Assembly: GCF_001428105.1 (NCBI RefSeq)
Contig: NZ_LMSJ01000054.1
Location: forward strand, 124,001-188,000
DNA: 64,000 nucleotides
Reading direction: 5' to 3'
Source of the DNA: Paenibacillus sp. Soil766
Lineage (GTDB): Bacteria; Bacillota; Bacilli; Paenibacillales; NBRC-103111
Shown: positions 10,014 through 18,830 of the stretch, piece after piece
Layout of the letters: each line of letters opens with the position of its first letter
Position numbering within the stretch: the stretch's first letter is position 1
Program-made: the position numbers and the translations under genes
The notes under the pieces: model-generated
What the model was told of the DNA's origin: nothing
Database searches by the model: none
The model's input: the letters and a program-made list of their open reading frames with translations, nothing else

Positions 10014-10547
10014 TTAATCCGGTAACCGCCGGGAATGGCCTGTATTGCCTGACTGCTGCGCTGGCGCCGGGGTAGGGGCCGAGGCTTGTGCAGGAGCGGA
10101 GGACAACACATCGCTGTCTGCTTGAGGAGCTGCCGCTTGGGCGGCCGTCCCAGTAACATGGACAACCTCTGAAGACTTGTTAGATACGAAAGTCACTGCA
10201 GGTTTCGCGGTAGGTGAGCTAATTGATAGAGCCTCCACTTTACTCTCAACTTCAGCGTCTATCGAGCCTTTTTCTAACCGCGACGTTGTAGGAGTAGTCT
10301 CAGAAACGTCAACGGTTGCAACCACGCTAGCTACCTCAACAGGTGTAACCGGGTCAGCTGTAATTGGCGTTTTGGATGTTACCTGAGCTTTGGGCTCGTC
10401 ACTCATGAGTTCATTCGTCGCTTGCTTGAAATCTCTTAACGTCTTACCCAGCATTCTGCCGATCTCCGGGAGCTTTTGTGGTCCGAAGATGACAAGAGCA
10501 ACGACGGCAATCAATAAGAGCTCGGTAAATCCTATATTTTGAAACAT
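10014..10547 (-). CDS. tatA: Tat translocase subunit TatA with long C-terminal tail
   Basis: The first ~55 residues are a canonical Tat[20 protein letters not shown] membrane helix, [11 protein letters not shown] hinge, and an amphipathic helix [13 protein letters not shown]. The product is about 177 residues, whereas Gram-positive TatA proteins are usually 55-90. The extra ~110 residues are Thr/Val/Ser-rich and end in an Ala-Pro-Gln stretch ([14 protein letters not shown]) with no domain. The ATG at 10547 was chosen because GGAGATGA lies upstream and the start fits the family. The ATG at 10562 would overlap that site. It is in line with the Mo-cofactor genes upstream and tatC downstream. Confidence 0.93.
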   Translation of the reverse strand: MFQNIGFTELLLIAVVALVIFGPQKLPEIGRMLGKTLRDFKQATNELMSDEPKAQVTSKTPITADPVTPVEVASVVATVDVSETTPTTSRLEKGSIDAEVESKVEALSISSPTAKPAVTFVSNKSSEVVHVTGTAAQAAAPQADSDVLSSAPAQASAPTPAPAQQSGNTGHSRRLPD

Positions 10548-10605
10548 GGACTTCATCTCCATTATGTAATGCGTTATGAATCAAAGAAAGTAAAGTAAAT
10601 CTCTT

Positions 10606-11712
10606 CTAGCATTGATAAAATCCGCCGTAGCCCATCTCCGTGATGTCACTACGCACGATCTCTTCGCCTGCGCAGATGCGCGGCAGCAGCACATCAAAGG
10701 ACGTGTACGGGTCGTGCATCACACAACCCGGCAGGCCCATAATCGGCAGCTCGCCTAGGTAGGCGATCATCAGCATCGAGCCCGGCAGCATCGGCGTGCC
10801 GTAGCTGACCACGCGGGCGCCGGCCGCCTTGATCGCACCCGGCGTGCGATCATCCGGGTCCACGGACATGCCGCCCGTGACCAACACCAGATCCACGCCT
10901 AGCGCCTGCAGCGCGTGGATCTCACCCACGATCGCTTCGCTGTCGTCCAGCGCGAAGCGTTGGTCCACAACCTGGGAGCCGAGCTGCGCGACCTTCTCTT
11001 TCACAATCGGGCCGAATTTATCCTTGATTCGGCCCTTGAACACCTCGCTGCCCGTTGTAATAACGCCGACGCGCAGCGCTCGAAACGGCTTCACCTCGAG
11101 TAAGGTGAAGCCCTCTTTACGTCGAGCCGCGGCTAATCGCTCGACGGCCTCAACCTTCGCTTCGTCGACGATCAGCGGGATCACCCGCGTACCGACCAGC
11201 GAAGCGCCGGCCTGAACGACCGTGTTGCTGCGAATCGTCGACAACACGACTTCATCGATGGCGTTCACGCTGTCGACGAACGCCTTATCGATCTTCACCA
11301 AGCCGTGAATCTCCGATTTCACGTTGACTTTGCCCTCATGCGGATCAGTAAGCTTGAGATACGCACTTGTACTCGCACTTGCACTTGTACTTGCACTTGC
11401 ACTTGCACTCGCACTTGCACTCGCACTTGTACTTGCACCTGTACTCGCATCCATGCCCACAATAGCCCGCGCCATGCGCAAAGCAGCCTCATCCTCATGG
11501 AGATAGCCCGGCTGCAGCTCCATCACATAAATATGCTCCTTACCGATGCTCAGCAGGGCAGGAATATCCGCTTCCGTCACCTGATGACCTTTGCGGAACA
11601 GACGGCCTTTGAACTCGCCTGGCAGAATCTGCGTGAGATCATGCGGAAGTATCATGCCGATCGCATCTTCCACTTTCACCTCGCGCAGCATAGAAGAGAT
11701 ATGCTCTTTCAC
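10606..11712 (-). CDS. Molybdopterin-binding protein (MoeA/MoCF-biosynthesis domain)
   Basis: This is a 368-residue protein whose C-terminal ~200 residues form a molybdopterin-binding (MoCF biosynthesis) domain: VGVITTGSEVFKGRI, then LVTGGMSVDPDDRTPGAI and LPGSMLMIAYLGELPIMGLPGC. The family acts in or senses molybdenum-cofactor synthesis. It is shorter than true MoeA and may be a paralogue. The GTG start overlaps the moaB stop (GTGA), so translation is coupled. Residues ~87-117 are a run of Ala-Ser dipeptides encoded by a hexanucleotide repeat. It falls between the N-terminal part and the conserved EGKVNVKSEIHGLVKID segment and is unlikely to be ancestral. Confidence 0.9.
   Translation of the reverse strand: MKEHISSMLREVKVEDAIGMILPHDLTQILPGEFKGRLFRKGHQVTEADIPALLSIGKEHIYVMELQPGYLHEDEAALRMARAIVGMDASTGASTSASASASASASASTSASASTSAYLKLTDPHEGKVNVKSEIHGLVKIDKAFVDSVNAIDEVVLSTIRSNTVVQAGASLVGTRVIPLIVDEAKVEAVERLAAARRKEGFTLLEVKPFRALRVGVITTGSEVFKGRIKDKFGPIVKEKVAQLGSQVVDQRFALDDSEAIVGEIHALQALGVDLVLVTGGMSVDPDDRTPGAIKAAGARVVSYGTPMLPGSMLMIAYLGELPIMGLPGCVMHDPYTSFDVLLPRICAGEEIVRSDITEMGYGGFYQC
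11361..11450. repeat. Ala-Ser hexanucleotide repeat inside molybdopterin-binding gene
   Basis: About fifteen units of the form GCACTT, GCACTC, GTACTT or GTACTC lie in tandem and encode alternating Ala/Thr and Ser on the minus strand. The unit is the same as in the SNF2 gene at 1485-1590. Confidence 0.9.
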
Positions 11713-12200
11713 CCGTGATCGCCTTCTTTGCCTGTCAGAATCCCAAGCGCATGAGGAAGTTGATCAATAATCGCCATCAAATTCTCTTGAACACCCTTCG
11801 GGCTGCCAGGCAAATTAATAATCAGCGTGCGTCCACGAATCCCAGAAACGGCTCTAGAAAGCATGGCTTTCTTCGTTTTTTGCATCGAGATCATGCGCAT
11901 TGCTTCAGCAAAACCTGGTGCAACTCGATCAATCACGTTGAGCGTTGCTTCCGGTGTGACATCTCGCGGAGCCAGACCTGTTCCGCCTGTTGTTAATATT
12001 AAATCAGCTTGATAATAATCAGTCATTTCGATTAACGAAGCCATAATTTCGTCCATCTCGTCTGGGACGACCCGATACTCAATGATCTCGCCTTGAATTT
12101 CCTCTTCAATGAGCTCGCGGATTACCTGAGCGCTAGTGTCTTCTCGTTCTCCTCGGTAACCGCGGTCACTGGCTGTCAAAATCGCAACTTTCCAGTGCAT
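11709..12200 (-). CDS. moaB: Molybdenum cofactor biosynthesis protein MoaB/MogA type
   Basis: This is a 163-residue single-domain MoCF protein that starts MHWKVAILTASDRGYRGE. It has TTGGTGLAPRDVTPEA and the NLPGSPKGVQENL motif, both typical of the MoaB/MogA family that adenylylates or binds molybdopterin. It overlaps the next gene by four bases. It lies ~107 bases downstream of moaC, and all three Mo-cofactor genes share orientation with 5-formyl-THF cyclo-ligase and tat, which suggests a single transcript. Confidence 0.95.
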   Translation of the reverse strand: MHWKVAILTASDRGYRGEREDTSAQVIRELIEEEIQGEIIEYRVVPDEMDEIMASLIEMTDYYQADLILTTGGTGLAPRDVTPEATLNVIDRVAPGFAEAMRMISMQKTKKAMLSRAVSGIRGRTLIINLPGSPKGVQENLMAIIDQLPHALGILTGKEGDHG

Positions 12201-12306
12201 CCTTCGTCACCTCTCCCTTGTTCACTGAATGAGATTAACCCACTAACCTGCGTGACACGCAAAACCTTACCCGATATCGATATGTTGGCGCTGGTTCATA
12301 GTCACA

Positions 12307-12810
12307 TCACTCTTTCTTGTCTTGCCTGTGAAAATCCCCGTTTTTACCGCCCGTTTTCATAACAAGCAGGGTCGAGTTAATCACCATATCTTTCTCTACA
12401 GCCTTGCACATGTCGTACACGGTCAATGCCGCGGCAGAAACAGCCGTCAGGGCTTCCATTTCTACTCCTGTAGGACCTGTTGTACGCACAGTTGCTTCTA
12501 TGTATAGTTCATTGATGCCATTATTCGAAAACTGAATATCAACCCCAGTTAAAGCAATGGGATGGCACATTGGTATCCAGTCGGACGTCTTCTTAGCGGC
12601 CATAATGCCAGCCACTTGAGCCACCGCGAGGACGTCGCCTTTTTTCATTTTACCCTGAAGGATTAAATCAAGCGTGTCCGACTTCATTAATAAGGTAGAG
12701 CGAGCTGTCGCTGTGCGCTTCGTCTCCTCTTTATCCGATATGTCGACCATTCGCGCTCGTCCCTGCTCATTAAAATGCGTCAATGGTGAAGAATCGGGCA
12801 CTGCAATCAC
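12307..12810 (-). CDS. moaC: Cyclic pyranopterin monophosphate synthase MoaC
   Basis: MoaC makes cyclic pyranopterin monophosphate from the MoaA product, the first committed step of molybdopterin synthesis. The protein has [13 protein letters not shown] near the N-terminus, [33 protein letters not shown] and [19 protein letters not shown], all family hallmarks. Its length (164-167 residues) is normal. GTG 12810 and GTG 12801 are both possible; the second has GAGGTG at a better distance. It starts only a few bases after the cyclo-ligase gene. No moaA or moaDE is in the window. Confidence 0.97.
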   Translation of the reverse strand: MIAVPDSSPLTHFNEQGRARMVDISDKEETKRTATARSTLLMKSDTLDLILQGKMKKGDVLAVAQVAGIMAAKKTSDWIPMCHPIALTGVDIQFSNNGINELYIEATVRTTGPTGVEMEALTAVSAAALTVYDMCKAVEKDMVINSTLLVMKTGGKNGDFHRQDKKE

Positions 12811-12817
12811 CTCTATA

Positions 12818-13450
12818 TTAGGTTTCTGTTTTGAACACCATCTTACTTTCGGTTACGATACCATCCACTCGGAAATCATGCCAAGAAGAGGGAACAGCAG
12901 GAATCAATTGATTATCGAAAGCAGCTGCAACGGCAAAAGGTCTTTTCAAACCGCGCGCAGCGAATAACTGCATAAAGCGATCATAGAAGCCGCCGCCATA
13001 CCCTAAGCGACCGAAGTCCAGATCAAATGCTAACCCCGGCACCACAATCATCGAAATCGTGCCCAAATCATGTTCAATAGGAACATCACTACGTGGCTCT
13101 CTAATCCCATAAGCACCACTTTCGAGGTCCTCATAACGGCTTATGATGTGCAAGTTCATCGTTTTCGTATCTGCCACTACTTTCGGTATCAATACACGAA
13201 TTCCCTGCTGCCAGCACCATTCCATTAATGGGGCAACGTCAGGTTCCGAACGGAAAGGCATATAGCTCATCAGCGTAGGCTGAGAATTGGACGGTATTGG
13301 TCCCTGTTCAAACAGCTTATCCGAACACAGCTTCACCATTCTTTGATTGATTAGTTGTTGCTTCTCCTCACGGATCTCGGCAACAATCGAAGCACGTCGT
13401 ATTTCCATTTCCTTGCGTAATTCTATTTTCCGCTCTCGGATGTTCATCAT
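12818..13450 (-). CDS. 5-formyltetrahydrofolate cyclo-ligase
   Basis: This is a 210-residue enzyme that converts 5-formyl-THF to 5,10-methenyl-THF using ATP. It carries the signature [14 protein letters not shown] near residue 165, [11 protein letters not shown] for substrate binding, and an N-terminal Arg/Lys-rich helix ([13 protein letters not shown]). ATG 13450 or 13447 could be used. It is the first gene of the minus-strand run moaC-moaB-moeA-like-tatA-tatC and is divergent from the ABC-F gene. Confidence 0.95.
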   Translation of the reverse strand: MMNIRERKIELRKEMEIRRASIVAEIREEKQQLINQRMVKLCSDKLFEQGPIPSNSQPTLMSYMPFRSEPDVAPLMEWCWQQGIRVLIPKVVADTKTMNLHIISRYEDLESGAYGIREPRSDVPIEHDLGTISMIVVPGLAFDLDFGRLGYGGGFYDRFMQLFAARGLKRPFAVAAAFDNQLIPAVPSSWHDFRVDGIVTESKMVFKTET

Positions 13451-13531
13451 AAGCTACAGCCCTTCCTAGCGAGGAGTGGTTTCCCCCATTTTAACATAAA
13501 TAAAGTAAAAAACTATACTCGTACCAGAGAC

Positions 13532-13571
13532 CCTGCTGAATGACCTATATTTCAGGTCTAAATTAAGCAGG
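13532..13571. promoter_or_regulatory. Two-tier inverted repeat between divergent genes
   Basis: CCTGCT/AGCAGG encloses GACCT/AGGTC around a seven-base loop. It lies in the 239-base gap between the cyclo-ligase and ABC-F genes. It may be an operator or a transcript hairpin; its role is unknown. Confidence 0.4.
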
Positions 13572-13689
13572 CGTTGCCCCCATTCTTCGTGTATACTAAT
13601 GATTTGATGGGATTGAAACAGCGACCGAAGGTCAACTTAATTAGGTTCTTACATTAATATGTATCTATAACGCAGGAGGTAGCAGCAAC

Positions 13690-15645
13690 ATGCTATTACA
13701 AGTTTCTAACATATCCAAAAGCTATGGGGTACGCTCTGTACTCTCTAATATAACGCTTCAAATTGAAAATCGGGAACGCATCGGACTCGTCGGTGTCAAT
13801 GGTGCCGGGAAGTCTACCCTTCTTCAAATCATTGCGGGTGAGATGTCATATGACAGCGGTGATCTTTTTAAAGCGAAGGAAACTAAGATCGGATATTTGA
13901 AGCAAAACAGTGGTCTCAACACGGATAAATCCATCTGGAACGAGCTTCTTAGCGTGTTCAGTTCACTATTGGACACAGAACGCGAACTGCGTGAGCTGGA
14001 AGCCCTAATGGCTGATCCTGACCTCATCTCCGATGAGAAAAAGTATGAAACCACCATGAATCGGTATGCGCTTCGCTCCGAATGGTTTCGTGAACATGGC
14101 GGCTATGAAATTGAGGCCAAGATTCGTGGTATTTTGCACGGGATGGGCTTTGGACAGTTCGCACCAGAGACCTTGGTCAACACCCTCAGCGGAGGGCAAA
14201 AGACGAGATTGGCTCTAGCTAAAATGCTGCTGGAAGAACCCGATCTGCTCATGCTAGATGAGCCTACCAACCATCTGGACATCGCCACATTGACATGGCT
14301 CGAAGGCTATCTGCGCGGCTACCCTGGTGCGATTCTCGTCGTTTCACATGACCGCTATTTCCTTGATGCTTTGGTGACGTCCATTTACGAGATTGAACGC
14401 CATGCCTCCAAGAGGTATACAGGCAATTATTCCCGTTTTATTGAGATTAAAGAAGCGAACTATGAAATAGAATTGAAACAGTTTGAAAAACAGCAGGAAG
14501 AAATCTCGAAATTAGAGGATTTTGTGCAGCGCAACATTGTGCGTGCCTCTACGACGAAGAGAGCGCAATCCCGCCGCAAGCAACTGGAGAAAATGGACCG
14601 TTTGGACAAGCCCATGGGTGATTTGAAACGTGCCTCGTTCACTTTTGAAATTGAACAAACTTCTGGGAAAGAAGTGTTGCAAGTTGACCGACTATCGCTT
14701 TCGTATGATGGCCGAAATCGTCTACTCGACGGAGTCTCCTTCCAGCTTCGCCGTTCCGAAACCGCAGCGCTTATCGGGCCTAATGGGGTCGGGAAATCCA
14801 CCCTGCTCAAAACTTTAATCGGTGTCCACAAGCAAGACGCTGGTACGTTCAAATGGGGTGCCGGTGTCACGATCGGCTATTACGATCAAGAGCAGAAAGG
14901 CTTGAATCCGTCCAACAGCGTGTTGGAGGAAGTGTGGAACACATATCCCCATTTGGAAGAAGCGCGTATCCGCACGGTGCTTGGCAGCTTTCTGTTCAGC
15001 GGCGAAGACGTATTCAAGAAAATTGCTGCATTAAGCGGCGGTGAAAAAGCCCGTGTCTCCCTCGCTAAGCTCATGCTTCAGAAGGCCAACGTATTGATTC
15101 TCGATGAGCCTACCAACCATTTGGACTTGTATAGTAAAGAAGTGTTGGAGTCCGCTTTGATGGATTACGAGGGCACCCTGCTATTCATCTCCCATGACCG
15201 GTATTTCCTCAATAAAATGGCAGAGAGCATGCTTGATCTGCAAAAGGATGGCTTAACCACCTATCTTGGCAACTATGATGACTATGTGGAGAAGAAAGCT
15301 GAGCTTGCTGAAATGGAAGCGAAGCGTCTGGCCAAAGAGGCGGAGAAGAAATCTGCCGGAAATCCCACTTTTGCTGCCGCGGTGAAAGCTGAGCCTTCTG
15401 GTGGTGGCAGTTACGAGGCGGACAAGGTGGCTAAGCGTGAAGAACGCAGTCGTCAGCGGAAGCTAGAACAGCTAGAGCTCGATATTGCTCGACTTGAAGA
15501 AGAAGTGACAGCACTTGAGGTTGAGCTAGCGGATCCCGCTGTGTATAACGACTATATGCTTGTTCAGGAGAAAACGGCCGAGGTTGATAAGCGTAAAAGT
15601 TCGCTGGCGGCATGTTATGAGGAATGGGAAGTTTTATTGGCTTAA
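13690..15645 (+). CDS. ABC-F family ATPase (YdiF-like)
   Basis: This is a 651-residue soluble protein with two ABC domains and no membrane segments. Walker A GVNGAGKST lies near residue 37 and GPNGVGKST near 363. Signature motifs are LSGGQKTR near 166 and LSGGEKAR near 445, each followed by LDEPTNHLD. The inter-domain linker is the Arg/Lys-rich helical P-site tRNA interaction motif (SRRKQLEKMDRLDKP). The C-terminal ~60 residues form a coiled coil. ABC-F proteins act at the ribosome. By its place between the tsa/leuA region and moaC it resembles B. subtilis YdiF, a housekeeping member, rather than an antibiotic-resistance factor. AGGAGGT lies ten bases before the ATG. Confidence 0.95.
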   Translation: MLLQVSNISKSYGVRSVLSNITLQIENRERIGLVGVNGAGKSTLLQIIAGEMSYDSGDLFKAKETKIGYLKQNSGLNTDKSIWNELLSVFSSLLDTERELRELEALMADPDLISDEKKYETTMNRYALRSEWFREHGGYEIEAKIRGILHGMGFGQFAPETLVNTLSGGQKTRLALAKMLLEEPDLLMLDEPTNHLDIATLTWLEGYLRGYPGAILVVSHDRYFLDALVTSIYEIERHASKRYTGNYSRFIEIKEANYEIELKQFEKQQEEISKLEDFVQRNIVRASTTKRAQSRRKQLEKMDRLDKPMGDLKRASFTFEIEQTSGKEVLQVDRLSLSYDGRNRLLDGVSFQLRRSETAALIGPNGVGKSTLLKTLIGVHKQDAGTFKWGAGVTIGYYDQEQKGLNPSNSVLEEVWNTYPHLEEARIRTVLGSFLFSGEDVFKKIAALSGGEKARVSLAKLMLQKANVLILDEPTNHLDLYSKEVLESALMDYEGTLLFISHDRYFLNKMAESMLDLQKDGLTTYLGNYDDYVEKKAELAEMEAKRLAKEAEKKSAGNPTFAAAVKAEPSGGGSYEADKVAKREERSRQRKLEQLELDIARLEEEVTALEVELADPAVYNDYMLVQEKTAEVDKRKSSLAACYEEWEVLLA

Positions 15646-15654
15646 AATAGAAGG

Positions 15655-15684
15655 AGTCCATGTCAGTTGACATGGACTTTTTTG
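15655..15684 (+). terminator. Terminator after ABC-F gene
   Basis: AGTCCATGTC-AGTT-GACATGGACT is perfect and is followed by TTTTT. Confidence 0.92.
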
Positions 15685-15843
15685 TTGTGGAATCGCGGAT
15701 CGAGGAGGTCGGGTTGCTGCCCTGTGGACAAGTTCACAAAATGTTCAAAGTTACCCACAGAAGCAGCAGATTCCCTCTACCTTGCCTTGATAACTTCTTC
15801 CGAAACCGTTCAACCTCTCCTGAAAGAGCTCGAAAGAGCTCTC

Positions 15844-16107
15844 TTATGCACAAAAAAATAATGACGAATTGTTCCGATAATTTAAACTAATCTTTGGGAG
15901 ACCCCGTTTTGTTATACACAACGTTATCCACAGAAAATGGGAGGCATTTTCCGCCCCCCATCCCCCTTTTTTCTATCTTTCCACAAGGTTATCCACATTA
16001 TCCACATTTTCTTGTGAAAAAGTTATCCCTGTTACACACCCTTTAAAAAGGTTGATATCTCGGGTTTTCTTTAAGTTATACACATTGTACACAGGGGTTG
16101 TGCATAA
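15844..16107. other. DnaA-box cluster
   Basis: Seven exact matches to TTATNCACA lie within 264 bases: 15844, 15912, 15924, 15989, 15998 and 16076 on the plus strand and 16099-16107 on the minus strand. One-mismatch copies occur at 15723 (minus), 15751, 16085 and 16122 (minus). Two boxes (15989 and 15998) are directly abutted. No dnaA, dnaN or AT-rich unwinding stretch is adjacent, so it looks like a non-origin cluster that titrates or delivers DnaA. The whole 15646-16176 gap holds no gene. Confidence 0.85.
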
Positions 16108-16176
16108 CCTTGCTCACAAGCTGTGTATATATCTAAGTTTTCTTACAATTTAGCTGCAACGGACGCAAACTGTCGA

Positions 16177-17748
16177 TTACGAAGCTGTTATGACCGTCTC
16201 CGCTCCATCGGACTTCACACTATTTTGCATCCGAATCGCTTGATTACAGGCCGATATGAACGCTTTGGCTACTGCAACAAGGACATCTTGGTCGATCCCT
16301 GTGTTCTTGTATGTCTGGCCGTCAACGGAGATCGTGACCTCGGCTTCCCCGGTTGCTTTCTCACCTGTGGACAATGAGTGCAGTTCAAGATCTGAGAACT
16401 CCACGTCCATCGGAATGGCTTGCTGTAGACAATGCACGATAGCCTCGATCGGTCCTTCTCCAGTGCCGGAGTATACACTTTCTGTGCCCGTCTGATTATT
16501 TCTGACTGAAACGGAAGCAACGCGATTGCGATCACTGCTCGAAATAACCTGCATATGCGACAGTGTGAACGGCTCCATTTGCCCATCAACCGTGCTGCCT
16601 ACAAGCTCCATCAGTTGGTCGTCAGTGACCATTTTCTGCTCATCGGCTACTTCTTTGAAACGCGTATAAAGTGTATCTAGTTCCTCGCCTGTAAGTTCGA
16701 TGCCGAACTGGCCTACTCTGTGCTTCAGTGCGTGGCGACCTGAGTGCTTGCCAAGGATAATCATGGAGCGTGGGATGCCCAGCTTTTCTGGATCCATAAT
16801 TTCGTACGTATTGCGGTTTTTCAGAAGTCCATCCTGATGGATGCCCGCTTCATGTTGGAAAGCATTGCGACCAACAATCGGTTTGTTGTAGGCAATGGGG
16901 AAGCCCATGATGCGGCTAACCATTTTGGATGTATTAAAAATCTCACTCGTCACAATGCCCGTTTCCACGCCCATCGTATGCTTGCGGGTCTCAATCGCCA
17001 TAACCAGCTCTTCAAGGGAACAGTTACCGGCACGCTCACCAACACCGTTCACCGTCACTTCCACATGCGTGACGCCTGCGGCAATAGCCGCCAGACTGTT
17101 GGCAACGGCAAGACCCAGATCATTATGGCAGTGGGCGCTATACTCGACTGTATCGCCGCCTCTTACACTTTGACGCACTCTGCGGAACATCGCGCCATAC
17201 TCTTCAGGAAGTGCATAGCCTACTGTGTCGGGGATGTTCAGAATCGTGGCACCTTCCGCGATGACTGCTTCCAGTACTTCAAAAAGGAATTCATCTCCTG
17301 TCCGCGTCGCATCCATCGGCGAAAATTCGATCCGATCGACGAATTGCTTCGCATAGCCGACCATGGCGCGAGCCATCTCCACCACCTGCTGGCGCGATTT
17401 GCGCAGCTGGAAATCCAGGTGGATGTCCGACGAGGACAGGAACATGTGAATACGTCTGGATGCTGCGTCTTGCGTAGCTTTGACCGCTGCATCGATGTCG
17501 GCTTTCATAGCGCGGGCGAAGCCGCAAATCTCGATGCCTTGCAGCTCGCGTGAAATCTGCTGCACCGCTTGGAAATCGCCAGGACTTGAGATCGGGAAGC
17601 CTGGCTCAATGGTGTCGATGCCCATAATAGCAAGTTGTCTCGCGATGCGAATTTTCTCCTCCGGGTACAGGGATGCGCCCGGCGCTTGCTCACCGTCACG
17701 AAGTGTTGTATCAAAAATGCGAATGCGTCGATTGGTATTGTTTTCCAT
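16177..17748 (-). CDS. leuA: 2-isopropylmalate synthase
   Basis: LeuA condenses acetyl-CoA with 2-oxoisovalerate, the first committed step of leucine synthesis. The 523-residue protein starts MENNTNRRIRIFDTTLRDGEQAPG (catalytic Arg-Asp). It has the metal-binding HCHNDLGLAVANS and NGVGERAGNCSLEE, then a C-terminal LeuA allosteric dimer domain from about residue 400. The ATG at 17748 has TAGGAGGAATAACC upstream; the frame to 17847 lacks such a site. It stands alone, without leuBCD or ilv genes. Its leader is unusual: two leucine T-boxes in series and a 62-bp tandem repeat. Confidence 0.95.
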   Translation of the reverse strand: MENNTNRRIRIFDTTLRDGEQAPGASLYPEEKIRIARQLAIMGIDTIEPGFPISSPGDFQAVQQISRELQGIEICGFARAMKADIDAAVKATQDAASRRIHMFLSSSDIHLDFQLRKSRQQVVEMARAMVGYAKQFVDRIEFSPMDATRTGDEFLFEVLEAVIAEGATILNIPDTVGYALPEEYGAMFRRVRQSVRGGDTVEYSAHCHNDLGLAVANSLAAIAAGVTHVEVTVNGVGERAGNCSLEELVMAIETRKHTMGVETGIVTSEIFNTSKMVSRIMGFPIAYNKPIVGRNAFQHEAGIHQDGLLKNRNTYEIMDPEKLGIPRSMIILGKHSGRHALKHRVGQFGIELTGEELDTLYTRFKEVADEQKMVTDDQLMELVGSTVDGQMEPFTLSHMQVISSSDRNRVASVSVRNNQTGTESVYSGTGEGPIEAIVHCLQQAIPMDVEFSDLELHSLSTGEKATGEAEVTISVDGQTYKNTGIDQDVLVAVAKAFISACNQAIRMQNSVKSDGAETVITAS

Positions 17749-17831
17749 GGTTATTCCTCCTAAGGTATGCCCGTGAGGGCTGTGAATTTGTATGGCGTGT
17801 CGCCTGGTCATGATCAATCCACCTGCTGTAA

Positions 17832-18150
17832 GCGTGATTTTCATCACTACTGTGGTGAATTAGCTGGGTTTTGCAGGTTTCCCCTTCTGTAGTGATGTTT
17901 TTCATCACTATGATGGTGAATTGGGCCTGATTCGGCGCTTTTTCCCTTTTGTAGTGATGTTTTTCATCACTATGATGGTGATTTGAGCTGGATTCGGCGC
18001 GTTTTCCCTTCTGTAGTGATGTTTTTCATCACTACGATGGTGATTTGGGCCGGATTCGGCGCGTTTTCCCTTCTGTAGTGATGAAAAACATCACTATGAT
18101 GGTGAATTTCGCTTATTGAGCCGCATAAGAAATGTTTTTCATCACTAGGC
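17832..18150. repeat. 62-bp tandem repeat with hairpin core, in leuA leader
   Basis: The hairpin AGTGATG-TTTTT-CATCACT begins at 17891, 17953, 18015 and 18077, exactly 62 bases apart, and a conserved unit (ATGATGGTGA..TTCGGCGC..TTTTCCC) fills the spaces. Degraded partial copies flank it at ~17839 and ~18132. In the copy at 18077 the loop is AAAAA instead of TTTTT, so the hairpin is inverted. The array lies between the proximal T-box terminator and the leuA ribosome binding site. Confidence 0.92.
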
Positions 18151-18218
18151 GCGCAATAGGTGGGGAGAGACTTGTGAATCTGTATGGAAAGTGGCTGCAG
18201 CGCACTTTGCCACAGACG

Positions 18219-18505
18219 ACAAAAAGACCCATCATCTCCACATAAGAGACGACAGGTCTTCACCCAGCGCGGTACCACTCTTGTTGACTCCGTTAAGGAG
18301 CCCACCTCAGATATAGCCAGCAAGTTGCTCGCTACATCACCTGATCACGGAGGTTATCCGTTCATCCCTAACAGCTGTACAACAGCCGATCAGGATGACC
18401 GCTTCCAAGCGAGTTCGGGGCGTTCTCGGTCTGCGTCGCATCAACCCGCAGCTTTCTGTACCAGAGACATGAAGCCCTTACTACTCTTGTTCATCGCGTT
18501 ATTTA
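18219..18505 (-). ncRNA. T-box riboswitch, proximal, leucine type
   Basis: The minus strand shows a Stem I start with AGAGTAGTAAGG, a specifier loop reading GAACTCGC (CTC, Leu), the T-box sequence AGAGTGGTACCGCG at about 18270-18283, and a terminator AGACCTGTCGTCTC/GGAGATGATGGGTCT followed by TTTTT. Uncharged tRNA-Leu would stabilise the antiterminator and let transcription proceed to leuA. It is the second of two consecutive T-boxes. Confidence 0.92.
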
Positions 18506-18543
18506 TATGTGTTGGTCTAGTCAAAGTTTGTTTCAGAACAACC

Positions 18544-18824
18544 AAAAAAGCCTGCCATCTCTATAAAAGAGACGACAGGCTTGAACCTTCCGCGGTACCA
18601 CTCTAATTGATCCGAGCTATTACACTCGAAACCACTCATGTACCTGATCACGGGGGTCAACCGTCAAGACCTACTTGGGTGCTGGATCCTTGGCATCCTA
18701 ATCAGTCCTACCGCTCCCGGGCGAGTTCAGGTGACGTTTCGTCTGTGCTTTCACCAAATGCACAGCTCTCTGAGCGAAACTGATCATGCCTTACTATTCC
18801 CGTTCGTTGCGTTTGAAAGTATTG
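18544..18824 (-). ncRNA. T-box riboswitch, distal, leucine type
   Basis: The minus strand shows GGGAATAGTAAGG at the Stem I base, AGAGAGC then GGTGAAAGC in the upper stem, a specifier loop GAACTCGCC (CTC, Leu), the T-box AGAGTGGTACCGCG at about 18590-18603, and a terminator AAGCCTGTCGTCTC/GAGATGGCAGGCTT followed by TTTTTT. It lies directly ahead of the proximal T-box and shares its specifier, so the two probably act in series. Confidence 0.93.
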
Positions 18825-18830
18825 ATTGTG

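Noticed and set aside
15844-16107. Chromosomal replication origin
   Set aside because: No dnaA/dnaN, no clear AT-rich unwinding region and no origin gene order are present. A non-origin DnaA-box cluster is the better reading.
16744-17553. 269-residue plus-strand ORF opposite leuA
   Set aside because: It is a shadow of leuA in a GC-biased region, with His- and Arg-rich composition typical of antisense frames and no ribosome binding site.
17832-18150. CRISPR-like array
   Set aside because: The segments between the hairpins are the same in each copy, so there are no unique spacers, and no cas gene is nearby. It is a tandem repeat.
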